Below, piece after piece: positions 51,395 through 59,928 of a DNA stretch of 64,000 nt. The stretch is from JANLVI01 sp031363915 (GTDB lineage: Bacteria > Vulcanimicrobiota > Vulcanimicrobiia > Vulcanimicrobiales > Vulcanimicrobiaceae). The stretch lies in NCBI GenBank assembly GCA_031363915.1, contig JANLVI010000026.1:62001-126000 (forward strand). Direction: 5' to 3'. The notes below the pieces were generated by a model. The model did no database searches. It worked only from the letters and a program-made list of their open reading frames with translations, and was not told the origin of the DNA. Position 1 is the stretch's first letter. Every line of letters begins with the position of its first letter. The position numbers were made by a program, and so were the translations under genes.

Positions 51395-54300
51395 GCGCTA
51401 GCGCCTCCCTCAATATGCCCGACCGGGCGCAGTCGTTCCGCGCTTACGCACCGCTCGCGGCAATACTCGGCATCGGCCTGCTGCTGCGGCTGCTCTTCGT
51501 TCGTGGCGACGGCTTCCACAACGACATTGCGGCCTTCGAAGCGTGGGCGCTCACGCTCTCCGAACATCCGCTCAAAGATTTTTTCGCGAACACGAGCTTT
51601 GCGGACTACCCACCCGGATATTTCTTTGTTTTGTGGGCCGTCGGCTCGCTCTATCACGCGCTCGTCGGACTTGGCGTCGTCCATGCCGACCCGTCGTATA
51701 TGGCGTTGCGCGTCCTGGTCAAGCTGCCGGCGATCGTCATGGACCTGGTCGATGCGGCACTGGTTTACGCGATCGTCATGCGCTTTGCGAACCGCACGTG
51801 GGCGCTCGGGTGCGCGGCGCTCTTCGCCCTCAATCCCGCGACGATCTACATCTCATCGTATTGGGGCCAAGTCGATTCGATCTCATCGGGTCTTGCGCTC
51901 GGTGGGCTCTTGTTGCTCCTGATCTCGCAAGGGCGGCCGCGCGGACAAATCGGTTGGATGATCGGCGCGTACGCCGTCCTTGCGTATTCGGTCTTGATCA
52001 AACCTCAGGCGTCGTTCGTCGGGCTGTTGTTCCTCGCATTCGCCTTTACCGCGCCCACGGCAGAAGAAGCCGTGCGTCGGCGTATCGGCACGCTTGCGGG
52101 GATCGGCGTCGGCGTCGTGATGGCCTATGTCGCTGCCGCAATTTTCCACAACGCACTGAACCCGATCGAAGATTTCCGCTGGCTCTTGCAGCGCTATGAA
52201 TTCGCGGCGAACGTTTATCCGTACAATTCCGTCAACGCCTTCAATCTCTACGCTCTCAAACAGCACTTCTGGGAAGCCGACTCGCAGCCGATGACGTTCT
52301 TGGGCATCGCGCTCGGGCCGATGGTCGTATGGGGCTGGCTCCTCACGCTTGCGGCATCGGGGCTGATCGTCGCGCGTTACATCCAGCGCAAGACGAACGA
52401 AGCTTTGATCGAAGGCGCGATGCTCGCGACCTTCGCGTTCTTTATCTTGAGCACGCGCATGCACGAGCGCTACATCTTCACGGCGCTCGCGCTGTCGTTT
52501 CCGCTCGCGGCGCTGGGTAAACGCTACGTGTACGCAGCGGTGATCCTCAGCGGCACGATGCTTGCGAACATTGGCTACTCACTCTATTACCAAAGCGTGA
52601 TGGAATCCAAGATCGGCGGGGTCGATGCAACCGACTTGTTGCCGTGGCTCTCGCATCCGCTCTCGGCGCTCAACGTCGGGCTGTTTTTCTTCCTCGGGTA
52701 CGTATATCTGGGCGGCCGGATCGCGGGTCTCGAGCAGGTCGAAACGCGTGTGCTCGCTACGGCGCGCAGCTGGTTCGATCCGCGCGAAGGTACCGTCGGC
52801 TTCAATCGCCTCGACTATCTGCTGATCGTTCTTTTTACGCTCGCCTCGTTCGTCTTGTGCGTGCTGTGGCTGCCGTGGCCGGCCGAAAAAGTGTTCGATG
52901 AGATTTACTACGCGCGGGCAGGCGAAGAGTATCTCAAGCACATCGACATCTTCGAGTTCACGCATCCGCCGTTTACCAAACTCGTCATCACGCTCTCGAT
53001 GATGCTCTTCGGTGGGCTCTCGGGCGCGGGTGATACGGGTCTTGGCTGGCGCTTCCTCAACGTCGTGATGGGTGCGCTGATGGTCGGCGTGACCTATGCT
53101 TTCGGCAAGAAGCTCACGGGCTCGACGATCTGGGCCAGCGTGGCTGCCGGACTCTTACTCTTTGATGGGTTCCATTACGCGCAGTCGCGGATCGCGACGC
53201 CGGAGATCACGGTTGCGCTGCTCTCGGTGAGCACGCTCTACGCGTTCTATCGCTACTGGATTGCCGCGCAAGTGCGCACGCGTCAACTACGTCGTGGCGC
53301 ACTCGTGCCGATCGTGTTCGCGATGGTCGTTGGTACGGCCGTCGCGCTCGCCGGTGCGGCATATCTCACCGGTCTGCACGAAATCCCCGGGATCGCAACG
53401 GCAAACGACGATGAGACGAAGGTTGCAAAACTCGTGGTGTTCCTCTACATCGAGGGCATCGCGTATCTGATCGCTCGACTGCTCGTGCCGCGTTTCTTCC
53501 CGGCCGGATCGCGCGAGGCAAGTTACGCCGACGGCACGCGCGTGCGCGGAATCGCCGCAACGTTCAGCACCACGTTGCCCGATGGCTCCGAGCTTACGTT
53601 CGAACGGGCAAAGAGCGCCGCGCGCACGATCGATGACGGTGACGGCGCAACGCGCACGTACGGGCGCGATGGTTCGCTCGTCTACGCCACACCCGACGGT
53701 TCGGCGACGTTCGCGCCGCAAGGGACGCTCAGCGTCGGCCCCGCGACGATCGAGTCGAACGATGCCTGGAAATGGCTCGTCGTGCTCGCGATTTCGGGCG
53801 GTTTACTTGCCGCAAGCAAATGGAACGGGCTCTTCGATTTCTTCGTCGTGTGGGGCTGTGCTGCAGCGGTTGTCGGTCAGCAATTCTTCCGGCGCCGCGC
53901 GCTCTTTGGGAATCCATTTGGTTTCCCGCTCGATCTGCTCGTTACGACGATGATGGTCGTCGCGGCAACGATTTATATCCTCTGCTACATTCCGTATTTT
54001 ACGCTCGGCCACGGCTTGCCGGACGTGATCGCGATGCAGCATTCGATGTATCACTACCACTCGACGCTCGTCGCGACCCATCCGTATTCATCGCGCTGGT
54101 GGCAGTGGCCGATCCTCGAGAAACCGATCTCGTATTTCTGGCAAGATCTGCGTCCGCCGATCGATGCTAACAATCCGGGTGCGTGCTGCGTTGCAGAGAT
54201 CCTCGCGTTGCCCAATCCCATCGGCTGGTGGCTCGGGTTGATCTCCGTGCCGCTGCTCGGCTTCCTCGCCTGGCGCGAGCGTAACAAAGGCTACGCGCTC

Positions 54301-54600
54301 ATCGTGATCGCGTACGTCATTCAGTGGCTGCCGTGGATCGGCTCACCGCGGCTGTCGTTCGAGTACCATTTTTTCCCGAACTTGGTCTTGATCGTCCTCG
54401 CCAACGCGGTATTGCTCGAACGCGTGTGGCGCTTGCGTTATAAGGTGCTCACGAACATTCCGGCGGGTAAGGTCGTCGTCGGCACGTTTTTGGTCGCCTA
54501 CGTCCTGCTGTTCTTTTTCTTCTTCCCGGTGGTCGCGGGCGTGCACATCACATGGGATCAGTGGCACGCTCGGATGTGGATGCAGCACTGGGTCATATGA
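51391..54600 (+). CDS. Double GT-C glycosyltransferase with PMT (GT39) C-terminal half
   Basis: The product is 1069 aa, a polytopic membrane protein with two GT-C halves. Residues 1-about 460 resemble bacterial mannosyl/ArnT-like transferases: FHNDIAAFEAWALTLSEHPL (acidic first-loop motif), FADYPPGYFFVLWAVGSLYH and STRMHERYIFTALALSFPLA. From about residue 480 it is a dolichyl-phosphate-mannose-protein mannosyltransferase type: VFDEIYYARAGEEYL, THPPFTKLVITLSMM and FDGFHYAQSRIATPEITVAL. A soluble beta insert (about 710-785) and the PMT C-terminal membrane region follow. It probably transfers sugars from polyprenyl-phosphate donors on the periplasmic side. It is coupled to the prenyl synthase, a source of such carriers. 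Confidence 0.88.
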   Translation: MSASASLNMPDRAQSFRAYAPLAAILGIGLLLRLLFVRGDGFHNDIAAFEAWALTLSEHPLKDFFANTSFADYPPGYFFVLWAVGSLYHALVGLGVVHADPSYMALRVLVKLPAIVMDLVDAALVYAIVMRFANRTWALGCAALFALNPATIYISSYWGQVDSISSGLALGGLLLLLISQGRPRGQIGWMIGAYAVLAYSVLIKPQASFVGLLFLAFAFTAPTAEEAVRRRIGTLAGIGVGVVMAYVAAAIFHNALNPIEDFRWLLQRYEFAANVYPYNSVNAFNLYALKQHFWEADSQPMTFLGIALGPMVVWGWLLTLAASGLIVARYIQRKTNEALIEGAMLATFAFFILSTRMHERYIFTALALSFPLAALGKRYVYAAVILSGTMLANIGYSLYYQSVMESKIGGVDATDLLPWLSHPLSALNVGLFFFLGYVYLGGRIAGLEQVETRVLATARSWFDPREGTVGFNRLDYLLIVLFTLASFVLCVLWLPWPAEKVFDEIYYARAGEEYLKHIDIFEFTHPPFTKLVITLSMMLFGGLSGAGDTGLGWRFLNVVMGALMVGVTYAFGKKLTGSTIWASVAAGLLLFDGFHYAQSRIATPEITVALLSVSTLYAFYRYWIAAQVRTRQLRRGALVPIVFAMVVGTAVALAGAAYLTGLHEIPGIATANDDETKVAKLVVFLYIEGIAYLIARLLVPRFFPAGSREASYADGTRVRGIAATFSTTLPDGSELTFERAKSAARTIDDGDGATRTYGRDGSLVYATPDGSATFAPQGTLSVGPATIESNDAWKWLVVLAISGGLLAASKWNGLFDFFVVWGCAAAVVGQQFFRRRALFGNPFGFPLDLLVTTMMVVAATIYILCYIPYFTLGHGLPDVIAMQHSMYHYHSTLVATHPYSSRWWQWPILEKPISYFWQDLRPPIDANNPGACCVAEILALPNPIGWWLGLISVPLLGFLAWRERNKGYALIVIAYVIQWLPWIGSPRLSFEYHFFPNLVLIVLANAVLLERVWRLRYKVLTNIPAGKVVVGTFLVAYVLLFFFFFPVVAGVHITWDQWHARMWMQHWVI

Positions 54601-54628
54601 GTTTACCCCGCCTCGGCGGGGCAAACTC
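54599..54628 (+). terminator. Stable hairpin at the end of the glycosyltransferase gene
   Basis: GAGTTT/AAACTC outer and CCCCGC/GCGGGG inner stems, with one mismatch, span the stop codon. No U tract follows, so it may be an attenuating or mRNA-stabilising hairpin rather than a full intrinsic terminator. Confidence 0.45.
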
Positions 54629-54686
54629 CCACCGGCCCTTGGCGTTCAAGGTGCGCATTGTTCTAGAGAGCGAAGTTTGGAGGCGT

Positions 54687-55430
54687 ATGTCCGGACATTC
54701 GAAGTGGCACAATATCAAGTTGCGCAAGGGCAAAGCCGATTCTGCGCGCGGGGCGGCGTTCACGAAGCTCAGCAAGGAGATCATCCTTGCGGCCAAAGGC
54801 GGCTCCGCCGATCCCGAGGCCAACCATCGTTTGAAGATGGCTGTCGAGAAAGCGCGCGCGAATAACATGCCGCAGGACAACATCAAGCGGGCCATCTCTC
54901 GCGGCAGCGGGGTCGGAAATGAAAAAGAGATCGAGGAGATTCGCTACGAGGGCCACGGGCCGGCGGGGATCGCCGTTGTGGTCGATGCCGCGACCGACAA
55001 CCGCAACCGCACGGCATCGGAGTTGCGCTTTCTTTTTAGCCGCAACGACGGCGCACTCGGCGAGACCGGCAGCGTCGGCTGGATGTTCGATGCGCGCGGT
55101 TTGATCGAAGTCGATCCGGCCGGCCTCGATGAGGATACGCTGACCGAACGCGCGCTCGTCGATGGCGTCATCGACGTGCGGTATGGCGAGCCGACGGAGA
55201 TCGTTACCGAACCCGGCGTGCTTGCTGCGACGCGCACCGCGATCGAAAAGAATGGCCTAAAAGTAACCAGCATGCAGCTCGGTGTGGTCGCCAAAGTTCC
55301 GACTAGCCCTCAGGGTGATGAGACGGCCAAGGTCCTCGCCTTCCTCGACGCGCTCGACGAACACGAAGACGTTCAGCGCGTGTACACTAACGTCGAATTT
55401 GACGACGCGCAATTGGAGGCGCTTGCCTGA
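54687..55430 (+). CDS. yebC: YebC/PmpR-family transcriptional/translation factor
   Basis: The product is 247 aa from ATG 54687 with GGAGG four bases upstream. The N-terminal signature MSGHSKWHNIKLRKGKADSA is unmistakable, followed by AFTKLSKEIILAAKGGSADP, NMPQDNIKRAISRGSG, the second domain YEGHGPAGIAVVVDAATDNR and NRTASELRFLFSRNDGALGE. Proteins of this family were described as transcription regulators; some members act as ribosome-associated factors at proline stretches. Its end overlaps the start of the PASTA-protein gene. Confidence 0.96.
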   Translation: MSGHSKWHNIKLRKGKADSARGAAFTKLSKEIILAAKGGSADPEANHRLKMAVEKARANNMPQDNIKRAISRGSGVGNEKEIEEIRYEGHGPAGIAVVVDAATDNRNRTASELRFLFSRNDGALGETGSVGWMFDARGLIEVDPAGLDEDTLTERALVDGVIDVRYGEPTEIVTEPGVLAATRTAIEKNGLKVTSMQLGVVAKVPTSPQGDETAKVLAFLDALDEHEDVQRVYTNVEFDDAQLEALA

Positions 55431-56514
55431 TCCGATAATCCGGCGCCGCAGGCCGGTCACCGATCTTGCCGAGACCACGTCGCGCGTTTGGACGGATCGC
55501 TTCGTGCGCCTTCGCATCGATGCCATCGATCGCGACTGGCTCTTCGCCATTGCTCTTGCGTGTGCCGTCGGCGTTAGCGTGTGGTTCGGCCGCTCGATCC
55601 GCGATTTTTTCTCGCCCGCCGCTGCAAACGTACTCGTTCCGGCATTCGCCGGCCAGACGCAGATCGACGCACTCACCGAAGCGGGACGGCTCAAGCTCAA
55701 AGCCGTCGTCGTCGCCGAACAGCCCAGCGACCGCTATCCCAAAGACGTCGTCATGTCGCAGCAGCCGATCCCGGGATCGCGCGTACGCGAGGGGCGGCAG
55801 ATCTCGCTCATCATCAGCCGGGGCGCGACGATCTCCGCCATGCCCGACGTTCGGTTCGAGTCGCTGCGTGAGGCAGGCCTCGATCTCGCGCACGTGAAGC
55901 TGCAACTCGCAAAGACGACGCTCGTCGCAAACGACGATATCCCGGCAAATCACGTCGTCGAGCAGAATCCCGCGCCAAATACGGCGGTGCGCGAAGGCTC
56001 GCAAGTAACGCTCGTCTTGAGCAAAGGTCCGCCGAACGGCATCAAAGTGCCCAGTTTCATCGGTGACGATATCGACTTCGGACGGCTCGAAGCAACGCGC
56101 GAGAAAGTCCACCTCGGCCAGATCGTGTGGACGCCGTTCGGGCCGGACGGACCGCCGCGAGGACGCATCGTGCGTCAAACGCCAGCCGCCGGAACGACGA
56201 TCGATCCGTTCGATACGGTCTCGCTTCAAGTGAGCGCGGGTCCAAAAGAATACGGCTATCTCGTTCGACAGGTCCACGTTACGGCGACCGTGCCCGCTCG
56301 TGATTCAGCGGGCAACGTGCGGATGGAAGTTCGCGATGAGACGGGGACGTGGAACGTTTACAACGGCTACGCGCAAGGCGGCGCGAAGCTTGACTTCAAT
56401 TTGACCGTCGTCGGAACGGCGGAACTCGATACGTATATCAACAACGAGTTGCTCAACCAGGCAAAGCTCGGGACCGACGAGCCCCCTGCCTCTCCCAAAC
56501 CGGACAAGAAATGA
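55423..56514 (+). CDS. Membrane-anchored PASTA-domain protein
   Basis: About 363 aa. The start is taken at TTG 55423, inside the end of yebC, with GGAGG three bases upstream; no ATG or GTG offers a better choice. A basic N-terminal tail is followed by one membrane helix (WLFAIALACAVGVSVWFGRS) and then by three PASTA repeats: VLVPAFAGQTQIDALTEAGR ending MSQQPIPGSRVREGRQISLI, MPDVRFESLREAGLDLAHVK ending VEQNPAPNTAVREGSQVTLV, and KVPSFIGDDIDFGRLEATRE ending RQTPAAGTTIDPFDTVSLQV. PASTA units bind peptidoglycan fragments or serve as ruler modules; here the usual kinase or penicillin-binding domain is missing. A beta-rich C-terminus follows. It overlaps rpe by four bases. Confidence 0.87.
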   Translation: MPDPIIRRRRPVTDLAETTSRVWTDRFVRLRIDAIDRDWLFAIALACAVGVSVWFGRSIRDFFSPAAANVLVPAFAGQTQIDALTEAGRLKLKAVVVAEQPSDRYPKDVVMSQQPIPGSRVREGRQISLIISRGATISAMPDVRFESLREAGLDLAHVKLQLAKTTLVANDDIPANHVVEQNPAPNTAVREGSQVTLVLSKGPPNGIKVPSFIGDDIDFGRLEATREKVHLGQIVWTPFGPDGPPRGRIVRQTPAAGTTIDPFDTVSLQVSAGPKEYGYLVRQVHVTATVPARDSAGNVRMEVRDETGTWNVYNGYAQGGAKLDFNLTVVGTAELDTYINNELLNQAKLGTDEPPASPKPDKK

Positions 56515-57188
56515 TCCGCATCGCACCCTCGCTTCTGGCGGCGGATTTCTCCGATATCGCCGCGCAAATTCGCCTCGTCGAAGATGCGGGCGCGGGGATG
56601 TTGCACCTCGATTCGATGGACGGCCGTTTCGTGCCGAACATCACCTGGGGCCCCAAAATCGTCGCGGACCTGCGCAAGCTCACGACCTTACCGTTCGACT
56701 GCCATTTGATGATCGTCGAACCCGAACGGTACGTCGACGAATTCCGCAAAGCCGGTGCGGACTTCATCACCTTTCATTACGAGGCGACGCCGCACGCCCA
56801 TCGTCTCCTCCAATACCTGCGTTCGATCGGTGCCAAAGCGGGCGTCGGAATTAATCCCGGCACGCCCGTCGGCATGCTCGAAGATTTGATCGAAGACATC
56901 GATCTGCTCTTGATCATGTCGGTCAATCCGGGCTTCGGCGGACAGAAGTTCATCGAACGCGCGCTGCACAAAATTAGCGAGGCGCGCTCTCTCATCGATG
57001 CGCGCAATCCGAGTTGCGAACTCGAAGTCGACGGCGGGATCGGTCGTGCAAACATCGAGCGCGCGGTCGAGGCGGGTGCGACGATCCTCGTCGCGGGTTC
57101 GTCAGTCTACAACGCGCTCGACCCGCAGGCAGCGCTGCGTGACATGCGCGGGCGCGCCGAAGCCGCCGCGGCAAAGCGGACCGCTTGA
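56511..57188 (+). CDS. rpe: Ribulose-phosphate 3-epimerase
   Basis: The product is 225 aa, a TIM barrel that interconverts ribulose-5-phosphate and xylulose-5-phosphate, completing the non-oxidative pathway encoded elsewhere in the window. IRIAPSLLAADFSDIAAQIR at the N-terminus, metal ligands in MLHLDSMDGRFVPNITWGP and CHLMIVEPERY, the conserved MSVNPGFGGQKFIERALHKI and the catalytic aspartate in LEVDGGIGRANIERAVEAGA are all present. It overlaps the PASTA gene and is followed by thiL. Confidence 0.96.
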   Translation: MIRIAPSLLAADFSDIAAQIRLVEDAGAGMLHLDSMDGRFVPNITWGPKIVADLRKLTTLPFDCHLMIVEPERYVDEFRKAGADFITFHYEATPHAHRLLQYLRSIGAKAGVGINPGTPVGMLEDLIEDIDLLLIMSVNPGFGGQKFIERALHKISEARSLIDARNPSCELEVDGGIGRANIERAVEAGATILVAGSSVYNALDPQAALRDMRGRAEAAAAKRTA

Positions 57189-57213
57189 TGCGCGCCCGCA
57201 AACGGATGCGGGC

Positions 57214-58194
57214 ATGACCGAAGAGACGCTCGTCGCCGCCATCCGCGAAATCACCGCATCGCCCGCGAATGTCAAACTTCGCTTAGGCATCGGCGACGAC
57301 GCCGCGGTGTGGCAACCCTCGCGTTCGCACCTGAGTGTCATCACGACCGACGCGCTGATCGAAGACGTGCACTTCACGCGCACCGCGATGTCGGCGGCCG
57401 ACGTCGGCCACCGTTCTCTTGCAGCGAATCTCTCCGACATCGCCGCGATGGGCGCGCGTCCGGTGCTCGCAACGATTGCATTTGGCGTCTCACCGGCGAT
57501 CGACGAGGGGTGGATGCGCGATTTTTATCGCGGCCTTGCGGCGCTCGCAGCGCGCACCGGGACCGCGATTGCCGGCGGTGATATCGTGCGCGCGCCGGTC
57601 GTTTCGATTGCGATTACCGTCGTCGGCGAAGTCCGCAATTCCTCATTAAAAACACGCACCGGGGCGTTACCGGGAGACGTGATCGCGGTGACCGGCCCGC
57701 TCGGCGCGAGTCGCGCGGGTTGCGAGATTTTGCTCGATCACCCGGACCTCACGCGCGACGCGGAGTTTGCCGAGCTGCTGCATGCATATCGACATCCGGA
57801 GCCGCGTCTGCGCGAGGGACGCTTTTTGGGCGCGTCGCGCAACGTGCACGCGATGATGGATACCTCCGATGGAATCGCAAGCGATCTCGCCCGTCTCTGC
57901 GTCGCATCGAACGTCGGCGCGACGCTCGACGCGCTTCCGATTGCAGTTGCCGTCGAAACGTATTGCCGCCGGTCGACGACCGACCACCAACGTTTCGCAC
58001 TCGAAGCAGGGGAAGACTTCGAATTGCTCGCGGCGATCGACCGGCGAGCGTTTCCCTATCTTGCCGGCCGCTTTCGTGCGCACACCGGTCGCGAATTGAT
58101 CGGAATCGGCGAATGTACATCTTCGCCGGGATTGCGTCTGCGTGCCGGAAACCCGATCGTGGCGCACGGGTACGATCACCTAAGCGCGCGGTGA
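57214..58194 (+). CDS. thiL: Thiamine-monophosphate kinase
   Basis: The product is 326 aa from ATG 57214. It phosphorylates thiamine monophosphate to the diphosphate cofactor. Family blocks: LRLGIGDDAAVWQPSRSHLS, TTDALIEDVHFTRTAMSAAD, VGHRSLAANLSDIAAMGARP, AGGDIVRAPVVSIAITVVGE and MMDTSDGIASDLARLC with the metal-binding aspartates. Length and order are normal. It lies 25 bases after rpe in the same run; thiamine diphosphate is the cofactor of the transketolase encoded at 36329. Confidence 0.95.
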   Translation: MTEETLVAAIREITASPANVKLRLGIGDDAAVWQPSRSHLSVITTDALIEDVHFTRTAMSAADVGHRSLAANLSDIAAMGARPVLATIAFGVSPAIDEGWMRDFYRGLAALAARTGTAIAGGDIVRAPVVSIAITVVGEVRNSSLKTRTGALPGDVIAVTGPLGASRAGCEILLDHPDLTRDAEFAELLHAYRHPEPRLREGRFLGASRNVHAMMDTSDGIASDLARLCVASNVGATLDALPIAVAVETYCRRSTTDHQRFALEAGEDFELLAAIDRRAFPYLAGRFRAHTGRELIGIGECTSSPGLRLRAGNPIVAHGYDHLSAR

Positions 58195-58343
58195 GGCTTC
58201 CTTTCTTAGGAATCGTGCGCGCATGAAGAAGGGTGTTTTCATCGTTTTTCTCGGGTGGCTCGCTCCGCAGACGGTGACGATCGCGGACAACGGTGTATCG
58301 ACCCAGAGGTTGCTTACTTTGCGGCGCCCAATTCGGGAGGAGC

Positions 58344-59297
58344 GTGGAAACTGATTTCGACCAGCGGGTCTACCCGCTCTTAGGCAGCATCCAAAACAGC
58401 GTCGGTATGGGCTTTCTCGGCAACGAGGCCGTCAACGCGATCGCGAACCGCTTGCGCGTTCGCGTGTGCGCGGTGCCGAGTTCGTTTGCGAGCGCGCGTG
58501 GCGGGATGGACGGTCGGATGAGCTTAACCGTCGATCCGAAAGAATTCCGGCGCGGCGTCCAGTTCCTCGTGCGGCAAGAGCCGGGCGTGCTTGTGATTGG
58601 CTATCTGCCCAAGCCCGAGTACGTCGACATCGTGGCAACGGCGATCCGCGATTTCGTGGGCCTCGTCGTGCTCGACCCGGTGCTCGGCGATTACGAAAAA
58701 GGCTTGTATGTGAGCGTTGAGACGGCGCGCACCATTCGCGATCTGCTCGTTCCGCGCGCGCAAGTCGTCACGCCCAATCGTTTTGAGGCGGAGGTCTTGC
58801 TCGATCTCGCGCGCGACCGAAGCGCGACGGAGCGCACCTTCCTCGACACATTCGCGCAGCTCGGCCCGCAGACGGTCATCATCACCTCGTTCACCCGCGA
58901 CCGCGAACGCCGCTCGCTCACGACGCTGTTCTCGAACGGCTACCAATACGAGAAGATTTCGATTCCGCTCAGCCAGGCGCACACGGCGTATGGTGCGGGG
59001 GACGTGTTTGCCGCCTCCGTGGCTTCGTTCTTGTCGCTTGGGACCAGCCCGTTCACCTCGACGCTGATGGCGACCGCCGTTGCGTCGGCTTCGGTCGCGC
59101 GAGCCTCACAGTACGGGGGTGCTAGCGTCGATCCGGTCGCGGCGCTCGACGCCGTGCGGCCGATGGGCTATCTCGAGGAAGACAAAGCCCGGCTCTACTG
59201 CCAAAAATTCGGCATCACCGCAGCTCCGATCCCGGCGACCGAGGAACAGGGGAACCGTCTGAGGTTCGCCCCGCCCAAGAACCGGATCAGCTACTAG
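58344..59297 (+). CDS. Pyridoxal-kinase-like PfkB-fold sugar/vitamin kinase
   Basis: The product is 317 aa from GTG 58344 with GGGAGGAGC just upstream. The overall pattern is that of pyridoxal (pyridoxine/pyridoxamine) kinase: YPLLGSIQNSVGMGFLGNEA, VCAVPSSFASARGG, LDPVLGDYEKGLYVSVE, QVVTPNRFEAEVLLDLA and the anion-hole/catalytic AHTAYGAGDVFAASVASFLS. The N-terminal half is more divergent than in known PdxK/PdxY, so another small substrate is possible. The C-terminal extension after residue 275 (MGYLEEDKARLYCQKFGI) is not part of the core fold. Confidence 0.82.
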   Translation: METDFDQRVYPLLGSIQNSVGMGFLGNEAVNAIANRLRVRVCAVPSSFASARGGMDGRMSLTVDPKEFRRGVQFLVRQEPGVLVIGYLPKPEYVDIVATAIRDFVGLVVLDPVLGDYEKGLYVSVETARTIRDLLVPRAQVVTPNRFEAEVLLDLARDRSATERTFLDTFAQLGPQTVIITSFTRDRERRSLTTLFSNGYQYEKISIPLSQAHTAYGAGDVFAASVASFLSLGTSPFTSTLMATAVASASVARASQYGGASVDPVAALDAVRPMGYLEEDKARLYCQKFGITAAPIPATEEQGNRLRFAPPKNRISY

Positions 59298-59321
59298 ACC
59301 TTCTCCCGGGGGGGAATACAC

Positions 59322-59354
59322 AAAGAAGAACCCCGATGTGTATCGGGGCTCTTC
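59322..59354 (-). terminator. Rho-independent terminator of rpmB
   Basis: CCCCGAT (59331-59337) and ATCGGGG (59342-59348) close on a GTGT loop, with weaker outer pairing. On the minus strand the hairpin is followed by the U-rich run UUCUUCUUUG. It lies 25 bases beyond the rpmB stop. Confidence 0.7.
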
Positions 59355-59378
59355 CGATGTTCAGAGGTGGTTGGCGTG

Positions 59379-59570
59379 CTAGACGGCCCGCTTGACGCGC
59401 TTGGAGCGCAGGCAATTGGTGCACACGCGGGCGGTCTTATGCGTTCCCCGGTCGTCGATACGGACGGCCTGGAGGTTCGGAAGCCACCGGCGCTTGGTTT
59501 TATTCATCGCGTGGCTGACATTATTTCCCGACATCGGGCCTTTGCCGCACACGTCACATCGCTTCGCCAT
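59379..59570 (-). CDS. rpmB: 50S ribosomal protein L28
   Basis: The product is 63 aa, complete, with the zinc-binding form of L28: CDVCGKGP at residues 5-12 and CTNC near residues 50-53. The central VSHAMNKTKRRWLPNLQAVR and IDDRGTHKTARVC are the family signature. L28 is a late-assembling protein of the large ribosomal subunit. The gene is transcribed alone, from a consensus-like promoter almost at the start codon to its own terminator. Confidence 0.97.
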   Translation of the reverse strand: MAKRCDVCGKGPMSGNNVSHAMNKTKRRWLPNLQAVRIDDRGTHKTARVCTNCLRSKRVKRAV

Positions 59571-59579
59571 ACCGGCGGA

Positions 59580-59608
59580 AGCATATCACGCCCGGCAATC
59601 TCATTCAA
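59580..59608 (-). promoter_or_regulatory. Sigma70-type promoter of rpmB
   Basis: On the minus strand TTGAAT (59603-59608), 17 bases, TATGCT (59580-59585). The predicted transcription start is about 59573, so the leader would be only a few bases and contains no Shine-Dalgarno site. The translation start is therefore probably leaderless. Confidence 0.75.
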
Positions 59609-59679
59609 GCCCTAAGGCCGGTCTTCGGCTATGTCTCATCTTGATTTTGTCGTCAACACGGCCATATTCGGACTTTTTC

Positions 59680-59880
59680 CTCATCCTCGCCGACCGTCGG
59701 CTCATCCGTGAGGCCGGTGATCTTGCCCATAGCGACCGGTTGCGTGCCTGCGACGCGATTCATTTGGCGGCTGGGCTTCGGATGGCCGCGCGGACCGTTC
59801 AGTCCGTAACGTTTGCTGGTTTTGATCGGGCGCTCGTCACGGCAGCCGCCTCCGTCAATCTGCTCGCCCTCGAAGAGTAA
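59680..59880 (+). pseudogene. Truncated PIN-domain (VapC-like) ribonuclease remnant
   Basis: The frame ending at 59880 reads ILADRRLIREAGDLAHSDRL, RACDAIHLAAGLRMAARTVQ and SVTFAGFDRALVTAAASVNL. This is the C-terminal half of a PIN-domain toxin, with the conserved acidic residues in the RACDAIHLA and FAGFDRAL blocks. The first half, with the N-terminal aspartate (usual Y-D-S/T-S), is missing; upstream sequence in the same frame does not resemble PIN proteins and there is no start codon. No antitoxin gene adjoins it. The toxin cannot be active. Confidence 0.7.
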
Positions 59881-59928
59881 CCTTAAGGGGAGGGAAAGCC
59901 CGTTTACTTGGGTACTCAGAAGGCGCTT

